DNA of 7,225 bases from Candidatus Saccharimonadota bacterium (GTDB lineage: Bacteria > Patescibacteriota > Saccharimonadia > Saccharimonadales > Saccharimonadaceae): assembly GCA_017421685.1 (NCBI GenBank), contig JAFOHW010000003.1, positions 1 to 7,225 on the forward strand. The letters are read 5' to 3'. Shown one piece after another: positions 1 to 6,434 of the stretch. Position numbers and translations under genes: made by a program. Under the pieces are notes generated by a model that had not been told where the DNA came from, did no database searches, and was given only the letters and a program-made list of their open reading frames with translations. The stretch's first letter is position 1. Each line of letters begins with the position of its first letter.

Positions 1-223
1 AAGAAAAATCGCCTACCTCGAAGATTTCGTCACCGACTCTTCGGTTCGTGGAAAGGGTATCGGCTCCGCCCTTTGGGACGAAATGCTAATCTGGGCAAAA
101 GAAAAAGGATGTTCCGAACTCTGCTTTACTTCCGGACACGGCCGTGAATCCGCTCAAACCTTCTACAAAAACCGTGGCGCCGAAATCTACGACACAAATT
201 ACTTCCGGAAACCTATTGCCTAA
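1..223 (+). CDS. GNAT family N-acetyltransferase, C-terminal part (5' end outside window)
   Basis: Reading from base 2, the + strand stays open for 73 codons to a TAA at 221-223. The gene runs in from outside the window, so its start is not visible. The fragment contains VRGKGIGSALW, which fits the R/Q-x-x-G-x-G/A acetyl-CoA pyrophosphate-binding motif (motif A) of GNAT acetyltransferases. Next comes a helix with WAKEKGCSEL and then SAQTFYKNRGAE, the typical late GNAT motif around the conserved tyrosine, ending in a beta strand with YFRKPIA. GNAT enzymes move an acetyl group from acetyl-CoA to an amine; the substrate cannot be told from this part. Codons often end in C (GCC, TTC, TCC, ATC), which matches the C-rich + strand of this part of the window. 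The gene converges on the Wzy-like gene with only 23 bp between the stops. Family call is firm, function unknown. Confidence 0.9.
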   Translation, partial: RKIAYLEDFVTDSSVRGKGIGSALWDEMLIWAKEKGCSELCFTSGHGRESAQTFYKNRGAEIYDTNYFRKPIA

Positions 224-246
224 CAATATAATAATATATTCTTTGC

Positions 247-1683
247 TTAAATTATATTTTGCTTATCATTTCCAATCGCCATAATCACTACCGGCAAAAG
301 ATAAATCTGTAACGCATTCGGCAATCCTGAAAAGAAACAAAGCGAAACCCCATAACCAACCATCAACGCTAAAATCAGCGGACTTATTGAACTTTTTAAA
401 ACCGCCCGAATAATTAAAGCTAAAGTCAATATAAACAATAAAATTCCGACAATTCCAACTTCCAATAATAGGCTCATATATTGATTTTGAATAATTTCCT
501 TCGGCGTCTCAGTTAACCCGTTTACATATAAAGATTGCCCCGCTCCACCAATCCCGACCCCAAACATCATCGTCCTAAAGTCCTTCGCCCAAACTTTTGA
601 CGCTAAATCCGATAATTTTAACCTTACATTTGTAGATTCCTCAACATATCCCGAAAAAACCGCCGTCTCAGTTTCTTTTTCATCATCAGAAACATCTCCA
701 GACTTGACATCACTATTAGTAAAATCAATTAACCCCAGCGATAAATGGTCTATCGCTTTCGAAACTCCCGTCATGTAAGTATCGTCCGTTTTTGATACTT
801 CCGAAAAAATCCCCTGCAAATTCAAAGTAAACAAAAACGCCAAAACGATTACCCCAAAAACTATCCCAACCCGTTTCAAAACTTTCTTTAATTCATCTCG
901 TTCGCGCACAATCAAAAATGCAAAAAGAAACACCGCCGAAACTAAAAACGAATAAATCGCTCCCCGAGAAAACGTCAAAAATAATGTCGACGTAAATACA
1001 AAGAAACAAAATAACAAAAATTTAGGACATAAGAAACGCGAATCAGAATAATTTTCATCATTACGCTTTTTTAATAAATACATCTCCGTCACTATCGCTG
1101 GCGCAAGCAGTAAATTTCCCATAAACTGTGGCTCTATCGAAAACCCATTCGGATGAGGGAAACCAAACATCGAATACGTGCATCCCGAACACATTAAAGT
1201 ATACTCTCGACCCACCCCGACTAAATCTAAAACACATTGCAAGAAACACATAAAACAAATAAATAACGCCGACCCAATAAAAATCTTCCAGAAAATTTCC
1301 CGAAACCCAACTTCCTTAAATAAACTCTTTAAACTAAAAATCGCATAAACCATAAAATATATTAGCCATAAAATCAAAACCGTAAAAATTCCTCGTAAAC
1401 TATTTAAGGACCATAAAACCGAAGCCGAAAGAAAAAGAGGGAATAATAGCCATACCCATTTTTTCAATATTCCGCTAAGTAACTTTCGTTTTAATAAAAT
1501 AAAAAACGAAACTAAATCAAATAAAACCAACCATATCAACGGCAGGGAAATCTCAAAATTCATCGATTCGCTAGATCCAAAATGGATTAAAGGATAATAT
1601 GAAAAATACAAAACTGCCGGTAAGATATAAATAAAAATCCGAAAAATTTTCAAGATTAAAAGAGAATTATTTAACTTTTTCAC
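247..1683 (-). CDS. Wzy/O-antigen ligase family polytopic membrane protein
   Basis: A hydrophobic protein of about 478 residues with roughly ten or more membrane segments, a basic N-terminus and one large soluble loop. Counting from an upstream TTG at 1725 (492 aa), the loop spans about residues 303-385. It is acidic (DDEKETET) and leads into NVRLKLSDLA and FGVGIGGAG. After it comes IIQNQYMSLLLEVGIVG, the form of the H/Q-N-x-Y-L..L.E.G..G motif of the Wzy_C/O-antigen ligase family (PF04932). LTFSRGAIYSF near residue 252 is the other family motif. Such proteins polymerise lipid-linked repeat units or transfer finished glycan to an acceptor outside the membrane; sequence alone does not separate polymerase from ligase. 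I place the start at GTG 1683 rather than the TTG because TAAGGA lies 8 bases before the GTG and no comparable site precedes the TTG. The gene overlaps the GT4 gene by 17 bp. It is last in the block, and no clear terminator follows. Confidence 0.87.
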   Translation of the reverse strand: MKKLNNSLLILKIFRIFIYILPAVLYFSYYPLIHFGSSESMNFEISLPLIWLVLFDLVSFFILLKRKLLSGILKKWVWLLFPLFLSASVLWSLNSLRGIFTVLILWLIYFMVYAIFSLKSLFKEVGFREIFWKIFIGSALFICFMCFLQCVLDLVGVGREYTLMCSGCTYSMFGFPHPNGFSIEPQFMGNLLLAPAIVTEMYLLKKRNDENYSDSRFLCPKFLLFCFFVFTSTLFLTFSRGAIYSFLVSAVFLFAFLIVRERDELKKVLKRVGIVFGVIVLAFLFTLNLQGIFSEVSKTDDTYMTGVSKAIDHLSLGLIDFTNSDVKSGDVSDDEKETETAVFSGYVEESTNVRLKLSDLASKVWAKDFRTMMFGVGIGGAGQSLYVNGLTETPKEIIQNQYMSLLLEVGIVGILLFILTLALIIRAVLKSSISPLILALMVGYGVSLCFFSGLPNALQIYLLPVVIMAIGNDKQNII

Positions 1684-2812
1684 GAATAAATTCCTTAATT
1701 TCTTTATCGAACCGCTTCTCGTCAAACCTATCCGCGCTCAAAGAAACTTCTTCCCGTTTAAACTTCATTTTCTCGAATCGACGAATTGCTTTTGCCATAG
1801 CTTCTGCCGTTTGTTTCTTGAATAAAACCCCGTTTTCTCCATCCACGACATAATCCTTTGCCCCACCTTCAGAAAAGGCAATTACCGGGCATCCCGAAGC
1901 CAATGCTTCCACTGGCGCAATTCCAAACGGTTCTAAACTAGGAAATAAGTAGCCTTTAGCTAAAGCTAGACACTTAGCTAGCTCATTCTTTTTCATCAAT
2001 GGCAAAAACTTTACTAATTCCGATCCATCAGCCAATTTAACTAATTTTTTATGCTCTGGTCCTTCACCAATGATTAGTAGCGAGTTCTTCGTCATTAAAC
2101 AAGCCTCGATCACTAAATCAATCCTTTTCCAGTTCACCTGACGAGACGTTGTAATATACGATTTAGTTATATCAAAGTTTTCCACAACCTGCGTCGTTCC
2201 CTGTGGAAAACTTTCAATTTGACTTTTTTCCTTTTTTATTTTAAAATCCGAAATCTCTACCGGTGGATGAATCACGGTCGCTTCCCTTTTATAAAATTTT
2301 AGAATCTGTTCCCTAGCATACTCTGAAATCGTTATAAAATAATCTGGCGACTGTGCAGACTTAAAATCCGCTCTTCTAAGAGGCTTAACCATTAATTTAA
2401 AGAAAAACCTAACAACCGGATTAAAAATCCCAAACCCCGGATTCTTGATATAATCATCATACATTTGCCAATAATACTGCGTCGGAACATGACAATAGGA
2501 AATGTGAACTCCGTTCGGAACTTTAACTGCCTTCGCCTCCGCTCCAGTAATTGAGATAACTAAATCATATTCCGACAAATCCAACTTAGAAAAATACCTT
2601 TGCCTTAAAGGTCCCAAAATCCTCCTAAGTTTCGTCGGAAATCTCTGTAGCCATCCCGTTCTAACATCCGCATCCAAAAACCAGTCAATTCCCTTCGGAT
2701 CATATTTCGAAGTATAAATCGGTGCATCCGGAAACAACTTATGGATTCGAAGAATTACTTTTTCTGCTCCTCCGACATTAGTCAGCCAATCACAAACCAA
2801 CGCAACTTTCAT
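1667..2812 (-). CDS. Family 4 glycosyltransferase, WbaZ-like
   Basis: A soluble GT-B fold enzyme of 381 residues, a normal length for GT4. The N-terminal acceptor domain opens with VALVCDWLTNVGGAEKV (residues 3-19). It continues with FPDAPIYT (27-34), YDLVISITGAEAKAV (82-96) and ISYCHVPTQYYW (104-115), a run typical of the WbaZ-like GT4 subgroup, whose Salmonella member moves mannose in O-antigen synthesis. The linker has TVIHPPVEI (179-187). The C-terminal nucleotide-sugar domain has SRQVNWKRIDLVIEA (223-237), with the donor-phosphate-binding basic residues, and IIGEGPE (247-253). FPSLEPFGIAPVEALASGCPV (289-309) carries the E294-x7-E302 signature. It probably adds a sugar, perhaps mannose, to the lipid-linked glycan started by the upstream phosphotransferase. 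The ATG overlaps that gene's TGA in an ATGA junction, which suggests translational coupling; only a weak purine run (GGGG) precedes it. Donor and acceptor sugars are inference. Confidence 0.93.
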   Translation of the reverse strand: MKVALVCDWLTNVGGAEKVILRIHKLFPDAPIYTSKYDPKGIDWFLDADVRTGWLQRFPTKLRRILGPLRQRYFSKLDLSEYDLVISITGAEAKAVKVPNGVHISYCHVPTQYYWQMYDDYIKNPGFGIFNPVVRFFFKLMVKPLRRADFKSAQSPDYFITISEYAREQILKFYKREATVIHPPVEISDFKIKKEKSQIESFPQGTTQVVENFDITKSYITTSRQVNWKRIDLVIEACLMTKNSLLIIGEGPEHKKLVKLADGSELVKFLPLMKKNELAKCLALAKGYLFPSLEPFGIAPVEALASGCPVIAFSEGGAKDYVVDGENGVLFKKQTAEAMAKAIRRFEKMKFKREEVSLSADRFDEKRFDKEIKEFIREKVK

Positions 2813-4233
2813 TTTGCCCCATCTCGTTTTAAAACTGTCGCAATCGTTTTAAAGAAAATTTGCGTATCCAACATCAGCGACCAATTTCGAACATAATAAA
2901 TATCTAAAGCTCTTCTCTCCTCAAACGGAATATCTCTTCGCCCTGAAACCTGCGCAAATCCCGTCAATCCCGACTTAACTGTTAAAATCAAAGATCTATC
3001 CCCGTAATCTCTTAGTTCTCCCGGAAGCAATGCTCTTGGACCGATTAACGAAATATCTCCCTTTAAGATATTAAATAACTGCGGAAGTTCATCTAAGGAA
3101 GTCTTTCGAATAAACCGCCCAAAATTCGTGATTCTCGGATCATTCTTTAAATAGTCTCCTCCCTTTCGATATTTCCTTATTAATTCCGGCTTCCCCATTT
3201 TCGTAAATGCCTCTTCGGCCGTCATTCCACTATATTCCGGCTTCATCGATCTAAATTTATAACATTTAAACCTTCTGTTATACTGCGTCAATCTTTCATC
3301 CGAATAAATCGCCGAATGTCGAAAATCCGAAATCTTTAGCACTAACCAAACTATTAGCATTGGGATTAATCCTAAAATAATCCCAATAAGACTAATTAGG
3401 ATATCAAATAGCCTTTTTATAACTACATATCCTCCAGTCAACGGAGTTGTCATAACTAATACTGCCGGCGTATTCCCAACTAGTTCTAACTCCCCGAAAT
3501 GCGACGATAATGCCGTCTCACTCGGAACAAAATAATATAATAAATGTTTCTGAACCGCCTGCTTATAAACATATTCTGTCGATTTCTCATCCGTCTGGAA
3601 AATCACATCCGCTCTCGCTTTTCTTAAAGCTTCTTTTAAGGATGAATATTGATGGATCTTTAAGTCCTTCGGAATAAATCTTTTCCCCGCAACGACTCCA
3701 GCCAGTTTATATTCAGATTCCGGCGTCGAAGCAATATAATCCGCTAAATATTCCGTATTCTTATGATTTCCGATAATAATAACCCTCTTAGTCCCATAAT
3801 CACTCTTAAAAATCTGACGGACAATGAATCTCACAATGATTCTTTCGATCAACAAAAACACAAACGAGAGTAAGACTGAAGTTAAGGCCATAATTCTAAC
3901 TGGGAACAAATTTTCCCCTTTGAAAAAATCATAAACAATTAAAGCTGACACGGTTAAGATTGCCGCAAGAACCAATCTTCCCCGTTCCGGCAATCTCGAT
4001 TTTCCTAAAAAAATATCCTTCCGATAAAGCCCCAAAAACGCTAAAATGACTAGTAAAATCGGTACTAAAAATACTACCGTAGTCGTAAAATCTAAAAACT
4101 GCGACTCAAAAGTAAACGGCCTCGGATCAACATGAACGCGAATATAGTATGCCATTGCAAACGACAAAATCAACATTAACGCGTCACCAACAATTAAGCT
4201 AAATCTCAATACATAATCGGATTTCTTCCGCAT
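2809..4233 (-). CDS. Polyprenyl-phosphate glycosyl-1-phosphate transferase (WcaJ/EpsE-type)
   Basis: A membrane enzyme of 474 residues with the full architecture of large polyprenyl glycosylphosphotransferases. Four N-terminal membrane segments lie at about 9-31, 52-70, 86-101 and 115-135. A Rossmann-like CoA-binding-type domain follows from about 148 (RVIIIGNHKN). A fifth hydrophobic segment after KRLFD (273-277, membrane stretch to about 300) leads into the bacterial sugar transferase domain (PF02397). That domain shows KFRSM (326-330), DPRITNFGRFIRKTSLDELPQL (365-386, with the catalytic Asp-Glu pair D381/E382), GDISLIGPRALLPGE (392-406) and SGLTGFAQVSGR (421-432). The family transfers a sugar-1-phosphate from a nucleotide sugar to undecaprenyl phosphate at the inner membrane face, the first committed step of capsule, exopolysaccharide or glycoprotein glycan synthesis. 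The sugar (glucose, galactose or an amino sugar) cannot be read off. Its start is only 6 bases from a promoter -10 box, with no Shine-Dalgarno site. glmS ends 29 bp upstream. Confidence 0.94.
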   Translation of the reverse strand: MRKKSDYVLRFSLIVGDALMLILSFAMAYYIRVHVDPRPFTFESQFLDFTTTVVFLVPILLVILAFLGLYRKDIFLGKSRLPERGRLVLAAILTVSALIVYDFFKGENLFPVRIMALTSVLLSFVFLLIERIIVRFIVRQIFKSDYGTKRVIIIGNHKNTEYLADYIASTPESEYKLAGVVAGKRFIPKDLKIHQYSSLKEALRKARADVIFQTDEKSTEYVYKQAVQKHLLYYFVPSETALSSHFGELELVGNTPAVLVMTTPLTGGYVVIKRLFDILISLIGIILGLIPMLIVWLVLKISDFRHSAIYSDERLTQYNRRFKCYKFRSMKPEYSGMTAEEAFTKMGKPELIRKYRKGGDYLKNDPRITNFGRFIRKTSLDELPQLFNILKGDISLIGPRALLPGELRDYGDRSLILTVKSGLTGFAQVSGRRDIPFEERRALDIYYVRNWSLMLDTQIFFKTIATVLKRDGAK

Positions 4234-4262
4234 AGATATATTATACCATAATCACGGTATAA
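4234..4262 (-). promoter_or_regulatory. Extended -10 promoter with overlapping inverted repeat; predicted leaderless start of the phosphotransferase gene
   Basis: In the 29 bp between glmS and the phosphotransferase gene, the minus strand reads TGGTATAAT (4248-4240), an extended -10 element. Only 6 bases separate it from the ATG at 4233, so transcription would begin at or within a base or two of the start codon. No ribosome-binding site fits in the gap. No good -35 is seen at 16-18 bp spacing, where the sequence is the end of glmS. The same bases form an inverted repeat, TTATACC, 8 bases, GGTATAA (4241-4262), covering the -10. It could be an operator or a chance symmetry. It lacks the GC-rich stem and T run of a terminator. 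Confidence 0.6.
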
Positions 4263-6089
4263 TTACTCTACTGTAACTGATTTTGCAAGATTTCTCGGTT
4301 GGTCAACATTATTCCCTTTTGCGACCGTCATATAATACGCAAATAGTTGTGAAACTAAATTCATCAAAAGCGGTGTTAAAATCTCTAACGAAGTCTGAAT
4401 CCGAATTACATCCGCAACCGATAAATCGAATTTATCATCATTCGTAACGGCTATAACTTTTCCATTCCTAGCTAAAACTTCCTGAACGTTCGAAACTGCT
4501 TTCTCATAAAGTTCCCCTTTGGGAATTAATGCTATCTCGAAAAATCTATCATCTATCAACGCTAACGGTCCATGCTTTAATTCTCCAAAGGCATACGCAT
4601 TCGCATCAACATAAGAAATCTCTTTTAGCTTCAAAGCTCCTTCAATTGCCGTCGGATATGCCGTATCTCGCCCTAAATAAATCGCATGATCATAATCTTT
4701 ATATTTATTCGCAATTTTTTTAACATCTTCGTGAACCAACTCTAGAACATTTCTAACTTCTTCCGGTAATTTCGCAATTTCTTTCACGTATGGCTGAAGT
4801 ACTGTCTTTTTGACACCTTTCGCCTGCGCAATTGTCAATCCAAACATTACCATCGCAATAACCTGTGACGTAAACGCTTTTGTTGAGGCAACCGAAATCT
4901 CCGGCCCAACATGTACATACGTTCCTCCATCAACTTCCCTCGCAATTGTCGATCCAATCGTATTGACAATTCCAATTGTTTTAATTCCTTTTTTCTTAAT
5001 TTCGCGAAGACATGCCAAAGTGTCCGCAGTCTCTCCCGATTGTGAAACGATTAACGCGACCGAATCTTCCGGAATATAAGCCTGACGATAACGATATTCT
5101 GACGCAATAACTGTCTCAATCGTAATTTCCGGCGTAAATTGTTCAATGTAGTATCCCGCCAAAACTCCCGCATTATAAGCTGTCCCACACCCAACAATAA
5201 TTAAATGCTTAATTTTTCTAAGCTCCGTTTCCGAAAGCCCCGGCCCTCCGAGTTTAACTGTCCCTTCGTGAAGGTTAACTCGCCCACGTAGTGTCTCGAT
5301 TAAAGATTCCGGCTGTTCCATTATTTCTTTTAATAGAAAATGTTCGTATCCATTTTTCTGAATCGCCGACAAATTCGTTTCGATTTCCTCAACTTTTGCC
5401 GAAACCGGTTCCGCATTCAATGTCTTGATCTCAACACTATTCCTCGTGATCGTCGCAACCTCACCATCGTTCAAATAAATCGCTCTCTTCGTATGCCCAA
5501 CTAACGCCGAGGCATCTGAAGCCACTAAAGTCTCGTCGTGTCCAATCCCAATCACTAGCGGAGAGCCTAACCTCGCGACAACAATCTCCTCCGGATTTTT
5601 TCGAGAAATAACCGCAATCCCATAAGTCCCCTTAACTAATTTTAAAGCCTGAACGACTGCGTTCGTTAATGGATATCGTCCATCATGATAAAACGATTCA
5701 ATTAATTTAGCTAGAACTTCCGAATCCGTCTCCGACTTGAATTCGGCGTTTTTAAGTTGCGCCTTTAATTCTTTATAATTCTCAATGATCCCATTATGAA
5801 CTAAGAAAATATCTCCCGCCTGATGAGGATGCGCATTAGCCTCAGACGGCTCCCCATGCGTCGCCCATCTCGTATGGCCAATCCCAGCCTTATCATCACG
5901 TTTATTTTTTGCTAACCTTTCCTCAAGCTCAGAAATTTTCCCCTTCGCTTTAATCAAGGTATCTTTCCCCTCCTCATCCATTGTAATAATTCCAGCCGAG
6001 TCATATCCCCGATATTCCAACCGTTTTAATCCGCTAATCAAAAAATCTTGCGCATTCTTTCCCCCAACATATCCCACAATTCCGCACAT
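4263..6089 (-). CDS. glmS: Glutamine--fructose-6-phosphate aminotransferase (isomerizing), GlmS
   Basis: Converts fructose-6-phosphate and glutamine to glucosamine-6-phosphate and glutamate in the cytoplasm, the entry to UDP-GlcNAc for peptidoglycan and surface glycans. The 608 residues match the usual GlmS length. The class-II glutaminase domain starts MCGIVGYVG with Cys2, the N-terminal nucleophile after Met removal. It has GHTRWATHG (71-79), HNG (98-100) and TDSEV (121-125). Two SIS sugar-isomerase domains follow: GCGTAYNAG (300-308), SQSGETADT (349-357) and ISVASTKAF (398-406) in the first, then EGALKLKEISY (483-493) and GELKHGP (502-508) in the second. The tail NVDQPRNLAKSVTVE carries the conserved C-terminal Lys603 of the active site. 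All key residues are present. The ATG at 6089 is preceded by GGAGAA with a 7-base gap. The leader is short, about 20-25 bases from the predicted start site, so there is no room for a glmS ribozyme. It is first in the glycan gene block. Confidence 0.98.
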   Translation of the reverse strand: MCGIVGYVGGKNAQDFLISGLKRLEYRGYDSAGIITMDEEGKDTLIKAKGKISELEERLAKNKRDDKAGIGHTRWATHGEPSEANAHPHQAGDIFLVHNGIIENYKELKAQLKNAEFKSETDSEVLAKLIESFYHDGRYPLTNAVVQALKLVKGTYGIAVISRKNPEEIVVARLGSPLVIGIGHDETLVASDASALVGHTKRAIYLNDGEVATITRNSVEIKTLNAEPVSAKVEEIETNLSAIQKNGYEHFLLKEIMEQPESLIETLRGRVNLHEGTVKLGGPGLSETELRKIKHLIIVGCGTAYNAGVLAGYYIEQFTPEITIETVIASEYRYRQAYIPEDSVALIVSQSGETADTLACLREIKKKGIKTIGIVNTIGSTIAREVDGGTYVHVGPEISVASTKAFTSQVIAMVMFGLTIAQAKGVKKTVLQPYVKEIAKLPEEVRNVLELVHEDVKKIANKYKDYDHAIYLGRDTAYPTAIEGALKLKEISYVDANAYAFGELKHGPLALIDDRFFEIALIPKGELYEKAVSNVQEVLARNGKVIAVTNDDKFDLSVADVIRIQTSLEILTPLLMNLVSQLFAYYMTVAKGNNVDQPRNLAKSVTVE

Positions 6090-6096
6090 ATAAAAC

Positions 6097-6102
6097 TTCT
6101 CC
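6097..6102 (-). promoter_or_regulatory. glmS ribosome-binding site
   Basis: GGAGAA on the minus strand lies 7 bases before the ATG at 6089. It fixes the GlmS start so that Cys follows Met directly, as the catalytic mechanism requires. Confidence 0.8.
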
Positions 6103-6118
6103 GTTTAACTATTCTTAG

Positions 6119-6147
6119 ATTATATCATAAGACCCCATCTAAACCAG
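6119..6147 (-). promoter_or_regulatory. glmS promoter (extended -10, weak -35)
   Basis: The minus strand reads TGATATAAT (6127-6119), a perfect -10 with the TGn extension. At 17 bp spacing the -35 position holds CTGGTT (6147-6142), a poor match, so the extended -10 probably carries recognition. Transcription would start near 6112, giving a leader of about 22 bases. An inverted repeat TTAGAT/ATCTAA (6115-6120 and 6137-6142) brackets the promoter and may be chance. The promoter stands back to back with the tRNA promoter. Confidence 0.65.
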
Positions 6148-6149
6148 GG

Positions 6150-6178
6150 TTTTCAAAAAGTAGAATTTGTGATATAAT
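6150..6178 (+). promoter_or_regulatory. tRNA-Lys promoter (-35 TTTTCA, extended -10 TGATATAAT)
   Basis: A consensus -10 TATAAT (6173-6178) with the TG extension (6170-6171) lies 17 bp after TTTTCA (6150-6155), a 4 of 6 match to TTGACA. The predicted start near 6185 leaves a 5' leader of about 6 bases before the tRNA at 6191. Spacing and strength are what a stable-RNA gene would need. Confidence 0.75.
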
Positions 6179-6190
6179 TAATACTGTTCT

Positions 6191-6267
6191 GGTCCGGTAG
6201 CTCAGCTGGTTAGAGCACGAGCCTCTTAAGCTTGGTGTCGTGGGTTCGAGCCCCACCCGGATCACCA
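6191..6267 (+). tRNA. tRNA-Lys, anticodon CTT, CCA encoded
   Basis: A complete 77-base cloverleaf. The acceptor stem is GGTCCGG with CCGGATC, including one G-U pair. The D stem is GCTC/GAGC. The anticodon stem is CGAGC/GCTTG with loop CTCTTAA, placing CTT at 6225-6227 for the lysine codon AAG. The variable loop has 5 bases. The T stem is GTGGG/CCCAC with loop TTCGAGC. The discriminator base is A, followed by an encoded CCA. It is transcribed divergently from glmS. The last 18 bases (6250-6267, from the T loop to CCA) are repeated at 6435-6452, so the 3' end of this gene may have been supplied by an inserted element. Confidence 0.97.
6250..6267 (+). repeat. Direct repeat copy 1: 3' end of tRNA-Lys
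   Basis: Eighteen bases from the T loop through CCA, identical to 6435-6452. The flanking bases differ on both sides (A before and T after here; T before and A after in copy 2), so the repeat is exactly 18 bp. The 3' end and T arm of tRNA genes are classic attachment sites for integrating elements. Confidence 0.95.
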
Positions 6268-6309
6268 TAGAAATAAAAGAAGTCCCAAAGGGACTTATTT
6301 TATTTCTAT
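6267..6309 (+). terminator. Long terminator-like hairpin directly after tRNA
   Basis: A 20-position stem (6267-6286 with 6290-6309) with 19 paired bases, one G/A mismatch and an AAA loop. The upper stem is AGTCCC/GGGACT and the lower stem is A-rich on one side and T-rich on the other. Transcripts in either direction would therefore end in a stem followed by a U-rich stretch, giving a likely two-way intrinsic terminator. It begins at the last base of CCA and lies inside the 185-bp repeat unit, so it may have arrived with the element. Confidence 0.75.
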
Positions 6310-6321
6310 AATGTCTGGCGG

Positions 6322-6348
6322 GGCGAGAACCCGTAGGGTTCGGACGCC
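6322..6348 (+). repeat. GC-rich hairpin GGCG-GAACCC/GGGTTC-CGCC
   Basis: Stem GGCG (6322-6325) with CGCC (6345-6348) and GAACCC (6327-6332) with GGGTTC (6336-6341), a GTA loop and a small A/GGA internal loop. The GGGTTCG at 6336-6342 matches the T-arm start of the neighbouring tRNA (6242-6248). Confidence 0.75.
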
Positions 6349-6361
6349 ATAGGAGACGAGT

Positions 6362-6389
6362 GAATATCTAAAATTTATTTTAGATATTC
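6362..6389 (+). repeat. Perfect 12-bp AT-rich hairpin, TTTA loop
   Basis: GAATATCTAAAA (6362-6373), loop TTTA, then its exact complement (6378-6389). No T run follows; the next bases are CGAGGCGACG, so it is not a normal terminator. Confidence 0.85.
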
Positions 6390-6408
6390 CGAGGCGACGC
6401 CCGGCGTA

Positions 6409-6432
6409 GTCTTTTCGCTTTAGCGAAAAGAC
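6409..6432 (+). repeat. Perfect 10-bp hairpin, TTTA loop
   Basis: GTCTTTTCGC (6409-6418), loop TTTA, then GCGAAAAGAC (6423-6432). It has the same loop sequence as the hairpin at 6362-6389. It ends two bases before the second tRNA-end copy. Confidence 0.85.
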
Positions 6433-6434
6433 AT

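Noticed and set aside
224..246. Terminator between the convergent GNAT and Wzy-like genes
   Set aside because: The 23 bp are AT-only runs with short A/T symmetry, no GC stem and no T run; not enough to call a terminator.
1061..1258. Minus-strand reading frame of 65 codons inside the Wzy-like gene
   Set aside because: It lies wholly within the better supported membrane-protein gene in another frame and has no family resemblance or ribosome site.
4241..4262. Terminator after glmS
   Set aside because: The inverted repeat has a 7-bp AT-rich stem with an 8-base loop and no T run; it overlaps a good -10 box, so an operator or chance symmetry is more likely.
4529..5079. Two + strand reading frames opposite glmS
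   Set aside because: They are antisense to a fully conserved GlmS and their translations show no known domain; they are open by chance.
6090..6190. glmS ribozyme or riboswitch before glmS
   Set aside because: The spacer is about 100 bp with the predicted start of transcription about 22 bases before the ATG. That is too short for the ribozyme, and none of its core is seen.
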